DNA of 64,000 nucleotides from CAIYRG01 sp963747255 (GTDB taxonomy: Bacteria; Pseudomonadota; Alphaproteobacteria; Micropepsales; Micropepsaceae): assembly GCA_963747255.1 (NCBI GenBank), contig CAVVEG010000005.1, forward strand, positions 248,001 through 312,000, given 5' to 3'. Shown one piece after another: positions 1 to 8,242 of the stretch (position 1 is the first letter of the stretch; the number at the start of each line of letters is the position of its first letter). The notes beneath the pieces were generated by a model. It had not been told where the DNA came from. It searched no databases and saw only the letters and a list, made by a program, of their open reading frames with translations. Position numbers and translations under genes: made by a program.

Positions 1-683
1 CCGGCCTCGGCCAGGGCACGGGCTATTGCGTAGCCCTGCTTTCCCGATGAACGATTGGCGAGGTAACGCACAGGATCGATCGGTTCATGCGTCGGCCCGG
101 CGGTGACGAGCGCGCGCAGGCCATGCAGACGATTCTCCGAGCCAATCTGCGATTCGATAGCGGCGAGAATTTCCTCCGGTTCGGCCATACGTCCTTCGCC
201 GAATTCGCCGCACGCCATTTCACCTTCATTGGGACCGACAAAGTGCAGTCCATCCCCTTGAAGCACTGCCACGTTGCGCCGCATGGCAGGATGTTCCCAC
301 ATCCGGACATTCATTGCGGGCGCCAACAGCACGGGTTTGTCGGTGGCGAGCAGCGCCGTCGAAGCCAGGTCTGGCGCGAGACCCGATGCGAGTTTTGCCA
401 TCAAATCGGCAGTGGCCGGCGCGACCACGACGAGATCGGCGGCGCGCGAAAGGGCAATATGGCCCATTTCCGATTCGACCGTGAGATCAAAGAGATCCTG
501 GTACGTCCTGTCCCCGGTCAGAGAGGATACGGACAGAGGCGTGATAAATTGCGAACCGGCTGCCGTCAGAATGACGCGCACGGATGCGCCGGCCTCACGC
601 AAGCGGCGGATCAGTTCCAGCGACTTATAGGCGGCGATACCTCCACCAATAATGAGCAGGATGCGTTTGCCGTGGATTGTCAC
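1..683 (-). CDS. coaBC: Bifunctional phosphopantothenoylcysteine decarboxylase / phosphopantothenate-cysteine ligase, N-terminal part
   Basis: Makes 4'-phosphopantetheine for coenzyme A in the cytoplasm. The frame opens with a GTG at 683-681 after a weak GGAG, and runs off the left edge. The flavoprotein (CoaC) half is complete: an IIGGGIAAYKSLEL start (the family's flavin-binding Gly-rich loop), VVVAPATADLMAKLASG, the APAMNVRMW substrate-clamp motif, and the flexible-flap region with PNEGEMACGEFGEGRM, which carries the catalytic Cys. The CoaB ligase half begins at ALVTAGPTHEPIDPVRYL and NRSSGKQG before the window ends. The GTG start is chosen because the flavin-binding motif follows within about ten residues. 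Identification is by family motifs and is secure; the C-terminal half cannot be judged. Confidence 0.95.
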   Translation of the reverse strand, partial: MTIHGKRILLIIGGGIAAYKSLELIRRLREAGASVRVILTAAGSQFITPLSVSSLTGDRTYQDLFDLTVESEMGHIALSRAADLVVVAPATADLMAKLASGLAPDLASTALLATDKPVLLAPAMNVRMWEHPAMRRNVAVLQGDGLHFVGPNEGEMACGEFGEGRMAEPEEILAAIESQIGSENRLHGLRALVTAGPTHEPIDPVRYLANRSSGKQGYAIARALAEA

Positions 684-777
684 GCCAGCTCCGCAGGATC
701 GTTTTTCAGCGGGAGTTCCTAGCAAATTACGGACAAGAATTGTAGTTATGATTTATCTGCAAGGACATCGCTGTAAA

Positions 778-1329
778 ATGTTAGCCAATCCCCGTGAAAT
801 ACTCGATTTTTGATTCAAGGAGACACCTCCGGATCGCCGGTTCAATGCGGATACGGATTTTGATTGTCTGATAAAGAAACGTTTCGAGGAGTCCTGGCGA
901 GCGGCCCGCCTGGGTGAAGCGCAATCCTGGGTCGAAAGCATGGAAGGAGCGCTCGCGCTGATCCTGCTGTTTGACCAGTTTCCCCGAAATATGTTTCGGG
1001 GCAGAGCCGACGCCTTTGCCACTGATGCACTGGCGATTCAGGTGGTGCACGCCGCCCTTCAACGAGGATTTGACCTCGATTCTCCGGTTGAGCAGCGAAA
1101 TTTTTTCTACCTGCCGTTGATGCATTCTGAAAGTCCGGAAGACCAGGAGCTTTGTCTGCGCCTCACGCGGGAGCGCCTCGCTGAGGGCCATTTCTCTTTC
1201 CCATATGCCCGGCGACACCGCGAAACCATCAGGCGATTTGGCCGGTTTCCCGGCCGCAATGCTGCGCTTGGACGGTCCAGCACACCGGAAGAATCGCTAT
1301 TCCTCGAGGAAAATCCCGCCGGTTTCTGA
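778..1329 (+). pseudogene. DUF924 family protein interrupted by one in-frame TGA
   Basis: The reading frame from the ATG at 778 begins MLANPREILDF, then meets TGA at 811-813, and continues without another stop to 1329. The family signature at this place is Asp-Phe-Trp-Phe; here the Trp codon TGG is TGA. Downstream, the conserved block LILLFDQFPRNMFRG and the C-terminal HRETIRRFGRFPGRNAALGR are intact, and the total of 183 codons matches the usual family length. DUF924 proteins are cytoplasmic, helical, and of unknown function. An in-frame ATG at 940 could only make a protein lacking the first third. TGA is used as a normal stop elsewhere in the window, so recoding is unlikely. This is either a recent nonsense mutation or a base-call error. 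Confidence 0.85.
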
Positions 1330-1434
1330 TTGCGGGACCGATCGCCAAGGGATCGGTTGCTGAACGCGTGGTTTTTATAACTGAACCCAACCGGCTTCTG
1401 ACCGTTTCCTAACCGGCTTAGTGTGGAGATATGG

Positions 1435-1641
1435 ATGAGCGCCGAGGAAGCTTGCCGTTTGGCCGCCGAACTGAACGAGGAGTTTGGTCCGGTTGTTGCA
1501 CAAGTTGCCCAGCGCACCATCGCGAGCCTGGAAGAGGATGGGCTTGAAGAGCGCGCGGCAGTCTGGAGAGCGCTGCTTGCGATTCTGGACGATATCAACG
1601 CGCGCCGCATCGATCCCTACGCCAGGATCGCCATTCATTGA
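1435..1641 (+). CDS. Small acidic helical protein, unknown function
   Basis: A 68-residue protein beginning MSAEEACRLAAEL. The ATG at 1435 is preceded by GGAG at a suitable distance; a GTG at 1423 is in frame but lacks a Shine-Dalgarno sequence. The sequence is almost wholly predicted helix, rich in Glu and Ala, with a central AAVWRALLAILDDINARR segment. No signal peptide or membrane segment is seen. I do not recognise a function. It lies between the broken DUF924 gene and an esterase, with the esterase start 37 bases after its stop, so it may be co-transcribed with that gene. Confidence 0.6.
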   Translation: MSAEEACRLAAELNEEFGPVVAQVAQRTIASLEEDGLEERAAVWRALLAILDDINARRIDPYARIAIH

Positions 1642-1678
1642 ACCCGGTCTCCCGCGCAGATTTGCCGGGCTGAAATTG

Positions 1679-2629
1679 ATGCTCGACCCGATGATTCAGG
1701 CGCTGCTGCAGCGACTGCCGCAGCTGACCTCTTACGCAATCTGGGAGAAATCCCCTGCGGAAGCCCGTGAGGATTTCCGGCAGTTTTGCTCATTTGGGGC
1801 GCCAGGTAACCTGCCGATCGGCAAGGTGGAGAATATCTCGGCCGGATCAATTCCGTTGCGAAGCTATACGCCGGTTGCCCGGGACAGCGAATTATTGCCT
1901 GTCATAATTTATTTCCACGGCGGCGGATTTGTGCTTGGCGATCTGGACTGTTACGACGCGCTGTGCCGGACGCTGGCCAATGAGGGCAGTTGCCGCGTGA
2001 TTTCTGTCGATTACCGGCTGGCCCCCGAACATTCGTTTCCCGCTGCGGTAGACGACTGTTTTGCTGTCGTGCAGTGGGTGGAAAATCACGCTCCCGAACT
2101 TCTCGTGGATGCCAATCGCATTGCGGTCGCAGGCGACTCCGCAGGTGGCAACCTCGCAGCGGTGGTTTGCCAGAAGGCAAAAGAAAGCAGAAACTCGCCC
2201 GAGATCGCATTTCAGCTGCTGATCTATCCGGCCTTGCGATTGAGCAGCGATCCGGAACCCGGAGAGGAAGCCGGTTCGGGCGCCGAAATGGGGTTCCCGC
2301 TGGATACGCGGGCGCTCAACTGGTTCTACCGCTACTATGTGCCGGAGGGGATGGACCCATCGGATCCGCGCTTGTCTCCCCTGAATGCGGCCGATCTCAC
2401 GGGGTTGCCTCCCGCCTACATTGTGACCGCAGGATTGGATCCGTTGAAGGACGATGCTGTCGCCTATTGCGAGCGGCTGAAACAGGCGGGAGTTGCGGTT
2501 GTTCACGTTGACTATCCCGGAATGATTCACGGGTTCTTTTCGATGCAGGGGCTTATTCCGCTGGCATCGAACGCCATTGCGGCTGCGGCCCATGCGGTGC
2601 AGCACGCGCTCGCCGAAGGGGGCGCCTGA
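1679..2629 (+). CDS. Alpha/beta hydrolase of the hormone-sensitive lipase (HSL) family
   Basis: A cytoplasmic carboxylesterase-type enzyme of 316 residues. It shows the HSL oxyanion-hole motif YFHGGGFVLGDLDCYD, the nucleophile elbow GDSAGGN, an acid in the region around DPLKDDA, and a catalytic His in GMIHGFFSM. Length and motif order match bacterial acetyl-hydrolase/NlhH-like enzymes acting on short acyl esters. The frame stays open further upstream, but the ATG at 1679 gives the expected N-terminus (MLDPMIQALLQRLP). No signal peptide is visible. The substrate cannot be read from the sequence. The next gene downstream is a second alpha/beta hydrolase of a different subfamily. Confidence 0.9.
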   Translation: MLDPMIQALLQRLPQLTSYAIWEKSPAEAREDFRQFCSFGAPGNLPIGKVENISAGSIPLRSYTPVARDSELLPVIIYFHGGGFVLGDLDCYDALCRTLANEGSCRVISVDYRLAPEHSFPAAVDDCFAVVQWVENHAPELLVDANRIAVAGDSAGGNLAAVVCQKAKESRNSPEIAFQLLIYPALRLSSDPEPGEEAGSGAEMGFPLDTRALNWFYRYYVPEGMDPSDPRLSPLNAADLTGLPPAYIVTAGLDPLKDDAVAYCERLKQAGVAVVHVDYPGMIHGFFSMQGLIPLASNAIAAAAHAVQHALAEGGA

Positions 2630-2730
2630 CTGCGCCTTGCCGCGGGAGCGCAACTGCGGCATTTTCATTTTCTCTGGAAATACAGTCGGGCTCGTCCTGG
2701 GGCGGGCCCGGCGTTTTGGGGAGGACCTGA

Positions 2731-3673
2731 ATGAAACGGTTGATCCTGCCGCTTGTGCTCGCGGCCATTGCTGTCCCGACGCTTAGCCGCGCCGATCTCC
2801 CGCCCGACGCCGCCAAAGCGGTAGCGGCGATGGGCCATAAGAACGACGCCGCTGCGACCCGCAAGATATTCGATCCGTTGCAGCCAAAAGATCCGGTGGC
2901 GGTCGCAGGTCTGAAGGCAGAGCGCGATATCGCCTATGGCCCGGACCCGTTGCAGAAACTCGACGTGATCTGGGATGGCAAAACCGGTGGGGAATCGTCC
3001 CGTTTTGGTGTTCGTGCATGGCGGCGGGTTCACCGGCGGTGACAAGCATGCTCCGGGGCAGTTCTCGAACGATAACATCATGAAGTGGGCGAATGAGCAG
3101 GGGATGGTCGGGGTTGAAATCAATTACCGGTTGGCGCCCCGAAACCCGTATCCCGATGCGGCCTATGATGCGCGGGACGCGCTCGCCTATGTGGCGAAGA
3201 ACGCTGCGCGGTTTGGCGGGGATCCCAACAGGATTTTTCTCTGGGGACACTCGGCCGGCGCCAGTCTGGTCGGAATCTACGTCTCGCATCCGGAATTCCA
3301 TTATAAACCCGGTGGCGGAATCATCGGGGCGGTCATGACGTCCGGCGGCTATGAAGCCCGGCCGAACGACTTCTTCGGCCATGATGCGGAAAAGGTGAAG
3401 GCCGCCTCGTCGGTGGAGGGACTGAATGCGACAAAGATCCCGCTGTTCTTCACGCGCGCGGAATGGGACCCGGAAACGCCGCAGATCGCGCAAGGCGAGA
3501 TGATTCACAGGGTGTTGACGCAGGCCGGCCACGACCATTTCTTCCATGTGATGGCTACCCACAATCACATGTCGCAGATTTACTCCGTCGGAACGTCTGA
3601 ACATCAGCTCACGGATCTTCTCGGTCCGTGGCTGAAGCAACATGCGGCGAATGTGAAATCGGCCTCGAACTGA
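2731..3673 (+). pseudogene. Exported alpha/beta hydrolase (esterase), frameshifted
   Basis: The frame starting at 2731 encodes a Sec signal peptide (MKRLILPLVLAAIAVPTLSRA) and about 80 residues, then leaves the family pattern after residue 83. The rest continues one frame over from about 2975, with FVHGGGFTGGDKH, the nucleophile elbow WGHSAGAS and a C-terminal His region around HNHMSQIYS. Removing one A from the AAAA at 2976-2979 restores a continuous LDVIWDGKPVGNRPVLVFVHGGG-type sequence of about 314 residues. The product would be a periplasmic esterase. A GAGGACCTG Shine-Dalgarno region precedes the start and a strong terminator follows. It is either a real frameshift or an assembly error in a short homopolymer. 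Confidence 0.85.
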
Positions 3674-3692
3674 ATTCATTCCGGTATTCCGG

Positions 3693-3719
3693 AGGGCGGA
3701 GACAACTCCGCCCTTTTTT
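3693..3719 (+). terminator. Rho-independent terminator after the frameshifted esterase
   Basis: A 9-bp perfect stem (AGGGCGGAG at 3693-3701 and CTCCGCCCT at 3706-3714) with loop ACAA is followed by a run of T. It lies 20 bases after the esterase stop and ends transcription before the thioesterase gene. Confidence 0.9.
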
Positions 3720-3736
3720 CATGACGAAGGGCGGCG

Positions 3737-4135
3737 ATGCGCGCTGTACAGCCAGGAACGAGCGGGACCTACAGTGCCATCGTACAGCCTGAGCATCTTG
3801 CGAACCGGTTCAAGGATGCGATTCTGCCGCCGGTTCTGGCCACGCCGGTGATGTTGCTGTTCATGGAAAACGCGGCGCTGAATGCATTGCGGCCTTATCT
3901 GGAGCCAGGTGAAAGCGTCGTCGGCACCGGCGTCAATATCCGCCATTTGGCGGCAACCCCCGCCGGACAAAAGGTGATCGCCGATGCGACCGTGACAAGG
4001 GTTGACGGGCGGCGTATCGAATTCGAAATCCGCGCGCGCGATGAATTTCAGGAAATTGGCTCCGGTACACATGAGCGGATGCTGGTTGACATCGATCGCT
4101 TTGCACGGCGGCTTGCGGCGAAACATACGCCGTGA
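3737..4135 (+). CDS. FlK-like hotdog-fold thioesterase
   Basis: A 132-residue cytoplasmic acyl-CoA thioesterase-like protein. The pattern LATPVMLLFMENAAL followed by VVGTGVNIRHLAATPAG is that of the FlK (fluoroacetyl-CoA thioesterase) family, whose catalytic Thr, Glu and His correspond to the Thr of ATP, the Glu of FMENA and the His of IRHL here. The C-terminal GTHERMLVD is also typical. Most such homologues do not act on fluoroacetyl-CoA, so the substrate is open. The start ATG has a GGGCGGCG upstream. The stop overlaps the start of the next gene by four bases, so the two are translationally coupled. Confidence 0.85.
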   Translation: MRAVQPGTSGTYSAIVQPEHLANRFKDAILPPVLATPVMLLFMENAALNALRPYLEPGESVVGTGVNIRHLAATPAGQKVIADATVTRVDGRRIEFEIRARDEFQEIGSGTHERMLVDIDRFARRLAAKHTP

Positions 4136-4881
4136 CGGCGCACCATCCGTCGACCTATCCGCCGCTGGACAGCCTCAAACCCGTGGTGAACAATATCTGG
4201 GTTGTGGACAGCGGGCCGTTTCGTATCGCCGGGTTGATCCCGGTGCCGTTGCGGATGACCGTGATACGCCTGAATTCGGGCGACATTCTCCTTCATTCGC
4301 CAACTCGCTGGACCGCCAGGTTGCAGCGCGAGATCGAAACGCTTGGCCTGTTGCGCCATCTCGTGGCGCCAAATCCATTTCACTGGAGTTTCATCCGCGG
4401 ATGGCAAGCGCATTTCCCGGCTGCGCGCGTGTGGGCGGCGGAAGGCACGCGCCAGCGCCGGATGGTGCGGCTGAGGGGGCCCAGGTTCGATGCGGAAATT
4501 TCCGATGTTCCGCCTCCGGATTGGTCCGGTGAACTGGACCTTATCATGGTCCGCGGTTTGGTATTTCGGGAGGCGGCCTTGTTTCATCATGCCACGCGCA
4601 CGGCCATTCTCACCGACCTCGTGGTCAATCTTGATCCGGAGAAAATGCCGCCGTGGCGGCGGTTCGGGGTATCCGCGCTTGGTTCGCTCGGGCCAGAGGG
4701 AAAGGCGCCGGTCTATGCGCGCGCGATGTACCGCACGAATTCACGGGAAGCGGGCGCTGCCGCACGCCGGTTGATCGCGCTCGAGCCCGAGCGGGTGATT
4801 TTCAGCCATGGCCGCTGGTTCGAAAAGGACGGAGCCACCCGGCTTGCCGCGTCGCTCGATTGGCTCATCGACAAGGCTTGA
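4132..4881 (+). CDS. DUF4336 family protein (metallo-beta-lactamase-fold relative)
   Basis: A 249-residue protein starting at a GTG that overlaps the thioesterase stop (GTGA). It opens with LKPVVNNIWVVDSGP, then MTVIRLNSGDILLHSP, HLVAPNPFHW and a C-terminal RVIFSHGRWF, the pattern of DUF4336, a family related to metallo-beta-lactamase-fold hydrolases but lacking the full HxHxDH motif. His residues in NPFHW, LFHHATRTAILTDL and FSHG could bind metal. No signal peptide. Function is unknown; coupling to a thioesterase hints at an accessory hydrolase role, but this is only inference. Confidence 0.8.
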   Translation: MTAHHPSTYPPLDSLKPVVNNIWVVDSGPFRIAGLIPVPLRMTVIRLNSGDILLHSPTRWTARLQREIETLGLLRHLVAPNPFHWSFIRGWQAHFPAARVWAAEGTRQRRMVRLRGPRFDAEISDVPPPDWSGELDLIMVRGLVFREAALFHHATRTAILTDLVVNLDPEKMPPWRRFGVSALGSLGPEGKAPVYARAMYRTNSREAGAAARRLIALEPERVIFSHGRWFEKDGATRLAASLDWLIDKA

Positions 4882-4893
4882 GGATTTTAATCG

Positions 4894-5430
4894 TCAGCGT
4901 CGATTGCCGCGCATGCGTTCCCAGGCAGCCATTCCGGCGCGCCCTGCGGCTTCATCCTCAAACTGCGCCAGTCCGGCAACGCCTACCGCACCCACCATGA
5001 TCCCGTTGACGATCAAAGGCTCTCCGCCGCCGACAAGATACATCTTGCCGGGATACATACCCATGATGCCGAAATAGCGGTCCGGGCGATCCTTGGCCAA
5101 ACGGCTTAATGTTTCGGTGGTTTGCCGCTGCATCACGGCGGCGAAGGCCTTTCCTTCCGCGTACCGCATATTGTTGGGGGACACGCCATCCATACGCTCC
5201 GATGCAATCGCGTTCCCGGCATTGTCCACCACAATTGCGGCCATCAGCGCGTTATGCTGCTGTGCATAGGCAATCGCGCCGTCGATGATGGCGCGCGCCT
5301 CCGCCAGGGTGATCGAGGGAGGCGGCAATGAAGAAGCCGGCGCCGGCGCCGGGACCGAGGGAGCGGATGCGGCAAAACCCGGGCATGCAAGCAGGGCAGC
5401 GGTGCAGACGAGCGCAGACCAGTTCTTCAT
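4894..5430 (-). CDS. Exported GlcG/HbpS-like protein
   Basis: A 178-residue secreted protein. A signal peptide (MKNWSALVCTAALLACPGFAASA) is followed by a Pro/Ala-rich linker and a GlcG/HbpS domain: ITLAEARAIIDGAIAYA, AIVVDNAGNAIASERMDGV, the GKMYLVGGGEPLIVNG block and VGAVGVAGLAQFEDEAAG. Family members form ring-shaped oligomers; HbpS binds haem extracellularly, while the role of GlcG near glycolate genes is unclear. The start at 5430 is chosen because it begins the signal peptide, although the frame stays open upstream. It converges on the DUF4336 gene with 12 bases between the stops. Confidence 0.85.
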   Translation of the reverse strand: MKNWSALVCTAALLACPGFAASAPSVPAPAPASSLPPPSITLAEARAIIDGAIAYAQQHNALMAAIVVDNAGNAIASERMDGVSPNNMRYAEGKAFAAVMQRQTTETLSRLAKDRPDRYFGIMGMYPGKMYLVGGGEPLIVNGIMVGAVGVAGLAQFEDEAAGRAGMAAWERMRGNRR

Positions 5431-5650
5431 ATTCGGCTTTCCCGGTTGAATGGCCAGGATTTTGCACCATTCCCGGGGCTGGTTAAAGCTTTTCTCCAGC
5501 CCGGGTTTGCCTTGCCGCGCCGGTAGCAAAAATTCCGGACGTAAGCACTGTTTCGGGTCTTGAATCCCGCAACCGGGAAATTACCTCAACGCCGCGGAAA
5601 ACGCTCTGACGGGTGCCGCAGGGTCCGGCAGATCCGCGAGTTGCGAATGG

Positions 5651-5673
5651 CATGTTGCTCAAAGGAGGATGTG
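5651..5673 (+). promoter_or_regulatory. Probable ROSE-type RNA thermometer hairpin over the hsp20 ribosome binding site
   Basis: The 5' leader can fold with TTGCT (5655-5659) opposite AGGA (5666-5669), the non-canonical pairing that characterises ROSE elements, with loop CAAAGG. The stem is extended outward by CATG (5651-5654) against TGTG (5670-5673), including two G-U pairs. AAGGAGG, the Shine-Dalgarno sequence of hsp20, lies inside the hairpin four to eight bases before the ATG region. This is the arrangement in alphaproteobacterial small heat-shock genes. The pairing was worked out by hand. The upstream stems usual in ROSE elements were not resolved. Confidence 0.65.
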
Positions 5674-5676
5674 ACC

Positions 5677-6144
5677 ATGAAGAGCTACGATCTCACACCA
5701 TTCTGGAAATCCAGCATTGGATTTGATCACCTGTTTGATCTGATGGAAAACGAAGCACACCGCTACGCCGCCAAATCCAACTATCCGCCGTACAATATCG
5801 AGCGCACCGGAGAAGACACCTATACGGTCGCTCTCGCGCTTGCAGGATTCAGCCCGGACGAGATCTCGATCACTGCCCGGCAAAACGTCCTGACGGTAGA
5901 GGGAGAGAGGCAGGAAAGAGGCGAGCATACCTACATTTACCGGGGCATTTCGGCCCGCCCATTCCGCCGTGAATTCAACCTTGCCGAACATGTGGAGGTG
6001 AGGGGCGCAACCTGGGACAACGGCCTGTTGAAGGTCGAACTTTTGCGGCAGGTACCGGAGGCGATGAAGCCTCATCGGATTGCCGTCCAGGTAGGCGCTG
6101 CAGGCCGCACGGCTCTCAAGGGAGACATGAGGAAAGCCGCCTGA
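5677..6144 (+). CDS. Small heat-shock protein, Hsp20/IbpA family
   Basis: A 155-residue ATP-independent cytoplasmic chaperone that holds unfolding proteins. The alpha-crystallin domain spans about residues 35-130: PYNIERTGEDTYTVALALAGF, ITARQNVLTVEGER, GISARPFRREFNLAEHVEV, then the C-terminal extension. The N-terminal MKSYDLTPFWKSSIGFDHLFDL is typical of IbpA. The ATG at 5677 follows AAAGGAGG, which is sequestered in a probable RNA thermometer. A CTTGAA at 5559-5564 could be a sigma-32 minus-35 element, but no convincing minus-10 follows. A strong terminator ends the unit, so it is monocistronic. Confidence 0.95.
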   Translation: MKSYDLTPFWKSSIGFDHLFDLMENEAHRYAAKSNYPPYNIERTGEDTYTVALALAGFSPDEISITARQNVLTVEGERQERGEHTYIYRGISARPFRREFNLAEHVEVRGATWDNGLLKVELLRQVPEAMKPHRIAVQVGAAGRTALKGDMRKAA

Positions 6145-6167
6145 TCTCATCCGCGTTGCAGTAAGTC

Positions 6168-6201
6168 GAGGGACCGGTTGCCTGCCGGTCCCTCTATTTT
6201 A
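6168..6201 (+). terminator. Rho-independent terminator of hsp20
   Basis: A 10-bp perfect stem (GAGGGACCGG at 6168-6177, CCGGTCCCTC at 6185-6194), loop TTGCCTG, then TATTTTA. It follows the hsp20 stop by 23 bases. Confidence 0.9.
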
Positions 6202-6245
6202 GCTGCGGGCTCTGATAGCATCGCGCTGCAGATGCGGAGCCGATC

Positions 6246-7595
6246 ATGACCGGAGATATCAGGGCAGCGTTGCGTGAAGGCCCGATGACCATGCTTCAGG
6301 TGGGCGTGGTTACCATCTGCACTCTGCTGAACATGATCGACGGCTTTGACGTTCTGGCGATTTCCTTCACCGCCCCCCTGATCGCCAAAGAATGGACTGT
6401 GGATCCGGCGACGCTGGGGATACTGCTCTCCGCCGGGCTTGCCGGCATGGCTGCCGGATCGCTTTTCCTTTCGCCTCTGGCCGATCTGGTTGGCCGGCGG
6501 GCGATCGTTCTGATCTGTACCGCGATCATCAGCGTCGGCATGCTGGCCTCCGCCGTCACCGGATCGGTGTGGATGCTCGCGCTTTTCCGGCTGGTAACGG
6601 GGCTCGGCGTCGGCGGCGTTCTGTCGAGCGGAAACACGTTGCTGTCGGAGTATGCGCCGCAGCGCTGGCGCGATCTGTCCATTTCTTTCATGGTGGTGGG
6701 CTACTCCGGTGGCGCCATCGTTGGAGGGTCGATTTCCGCCGCATTGATTACGCTGTTCGGATGGCGTTCAGCCTTCGTATTCGGCGGATTGTGCTCGGCA
6801 CTGCTGTTGCCGGCCGTTCTTCGGCTTCCCGAATCGCTGGATTTTATTCTTGCACGCAACGGCCGGAACGCGCTGGCACAGGTGAATTCGGTGATGCGCC
6901 GGCTGGGATGTCCGCCGGTCCAGGAATTGCCGGTACTGCCGCGCGAGGAAGCGGGCACGCCGGCCGTATTCGGCGTATTCGCGCGCCGCTTCCGTGCCGG
7001 AACGGCGCTGATCTGCACAAGCTTCTTCATGCTGATGTTGAGCTTTTATTTCGTGCTCTCCTGGACGCCCAAAAACCTGGTCGATCTCGGGTTCAGCGTG
7101 AGCGAAGGCATCTATGCTTCGGTGCTGCTGAATGCCGGCGGTATCGTTGGCGGCCTGACGTTTGGATTCATTGCGCGAAAAACGGGCGCTCGACGTGTTT
7201 CAACATGGCTGCTTGTGGCGTTGTTTGCCGCGATTGTCGCCTATGGTGCGCTGAAGCACGGAATTGTCCCGGTGATGACGGCCGCGACCGTCAGCGGATT
7301 TTTCCTGATCGGCTCAATGGCCAGCCTGTACTCGATCGTGCCTCAGATCTTCCCGGCTCGCGTGCGCAATACCGGCACGGGTTTGGCGATCGGTTTCGGC
7401 CGGCTCGGCGCCGTCGCCGGACCCTGGTTGGGGGGATTGCTGATAGCCGCTGGATGGCAGCGCTTTGCCTATTATGCTGTGCTCGCCCTCCCGATCCTTC
7501 TTGCTGCTGCTGCGGTTCGGCGCATACCGCTTCTGGAGGAAGGCGTTCAACCCGGACAACCGGCCTCGGAACAGTCGTTCAAGCCGGCTGAATGA
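6246..7595 (+). CDS. MFS transporter, aromatic acid:H+ symporter (AAHS)-like
   Basis: A 449-residue inner-membrane permease with 12 predicted helices. The first helix carries MIDGFDVLAISFTAP, the Asp-Gly-Phe-Asp pattern of AAHS proteins such as PcaK and BenK. The loop 2-3 motif is SPLADLVGRRAIVLI, and helix 4 has RLVTGLGVGGVLSSGNTLLSEYAPQRWR. The expected substrate class is aromatic or small organic acids taken up with protons; the exact one is unknown. The stop overlaps the next ORF by four bases (ATGA). A second, more distant MFS relative is at 24950. Confidence 0.88.
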   Translation: MTGDIRAALREGPMTMLQVGVVTICTLLNMIDGFDVLAISFTAPLIAKEWTVDPATLGILLSAGLAGMAAGSLFLSPLADLVGRRAIVLICTAIISVGMLASAVTGSVWMLALFRLVTGLGVGGVLSSGNTLLSEYAPQRWRDLSISFMVVGYSGGAIVGGSISAALITLFGWRSAFVFGGLCSALLLPAVLRLPESLDFILARNGRNALAQVNSVMRRLGCPPVQELPVLPREEAGTPAVFGVFARRFRAGTALICTSFFMLMLSFYFVLSWTPKNLVDLGFSVSEGIYASVLLNAGGIVGGLTFGFIARKTGARRVSTWLLVALFAAIVAYGALKHGIVPVMTAATVSGFFLIGSMASLYSIVPQIFPARVRNTGTGLAIGFGRLGAVAGPWLGGLLIAAGWQRFAYYAVLALPILLAAAAVRRIPLLEEGVQPGQPASEQSFKPAE

Positions 7596-8044
7596 TGACA
7601 CCACGCCTGTTCCTGCTGCTGAATCTTGCGCTTGCGTTTTACAATACCGGAACGATCTGGGCGCATGAGGTGGACATTTTCCGGTCCTGGCGCCTTGCAC
7701 CAAAGGATCGCTTTCACGAATTTCAACGTGTGCACTGGCGTAAATTGCCGTACTGGGTCTTTGTCCCTGTCGGGCTGGCGTTTTGCGGCGCTGTCGGTCT
7801 GATCTGGTATCGGCCGGAAAAGTCGCCGCCATGGGGTATTGCCGGCGTAATTTGCTGCCAGGCGCTGTCGATTGTTCTTACAGCAGTCTTCTGGGGCAAT
7901 TGGCAGGCGCGGCTCTCGCGGGATCCGCTTGGACCGGAAAGTCCCTACCTCGCAAAAATTTTGCGTACCCATTGGGTCCGGACATTTCTGGTGACGGGCA
8001 ACGCTGTGATACTGCTCGCCTGGTCGGCAACGACGCCAGACTGA
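7592..8044 (+). CDS. Small polytopic membrane protein, unknown function
   Basis: A 150-residue protein coupled to the MFS gene by an ATGA overlap. Predicted membrane helices lie at about residues 5-25 (with a probable non-cleaved signal), 54-74, 80-102 and 130-145. Motifs seen are an N-terminal FYNTGTIWAHEVDIFRSW and a central FQRVHWRKLPYWVFVP. I do not recognise the family with certainty. Its coupling to the permease may mean it belongs to the same transport unit, but nothing in the sequence proves this. Confidence 0.7.
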   Translation: MMTPRLFLLLNLALAFYNTGTIWAHEVDIFRSWRLAPKDRFHEFQRVHWRKLPYWVFVPVGLAFCGAVGLIWYRPEKSPPWGIAGVICCQALSIVLTAVFWGNWQARLSRDPLGPESPYLAKILRTHWVRTFLVTGNAVILLAWSATTPD

Positions 8045-8075
8045 GTTATCTGCCCTGACGCCAACCTGTTGCGCT

Positions 8076-8231
8076 TTACCGGCGGGACGCCTGTTCAGCC
8101 ATTTCGTCATACTCATCGGCGACGGCCAAAAGCAATTTGCGGCTTTCGTCGTCATCCATCTGTTCGGCGATGGCGCGCAATTGTTTGGCGCGCGTGCGGT
8201 ATCGGCACGCCGCATCGTTTCCCGGTCTCAT
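8076..8231 (-). CDS. 51-residue helical micro-protein of the YRxxA family
   Basis: The minus-strand ATG at 8231 opens MRPGNDAACRYRTRAKQLRA and ends with TAA at 8076. The pattern Tyr-Arg-x-x-Ala, a central Asp-Asp-Glu-Ser-Arg-Lys-Leu-Leu block and a C-terminal ADEYDEMAE are characteristic of a family of very short alphaproteobacterial proteins, usually annotated as hypothetical. It is entirely helical, cytoplasmic, and of unknown function. A homologue lies immediately upstream (8243-8449), and a longer one is at 12728. It is easily missed by gene callers because of its size. Confidence 0.7.
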   Translation of the reverse strand: MRPGNDAACRYRTRAKQLRAIAEQMDDDESRKLLLAVADEYDEMAEQASRR

Positions 8232-8242
8232 CTGAGATCAGC

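Noticed and set aside
778..1329. TGA read as an amino acid (selenocysteine or a variant code) in the DUF924 gene
   Set aside because: TGA ends many genes in this window, and the site is a Trp position with no selenocysteine element.
5559..5564. CTTGAA as a sigma-32 minus-35 element of hsp20
   Set aside because: No acceptable minus-10 element at the right distance was found, so it is mentioned only in the hsp20 entry.
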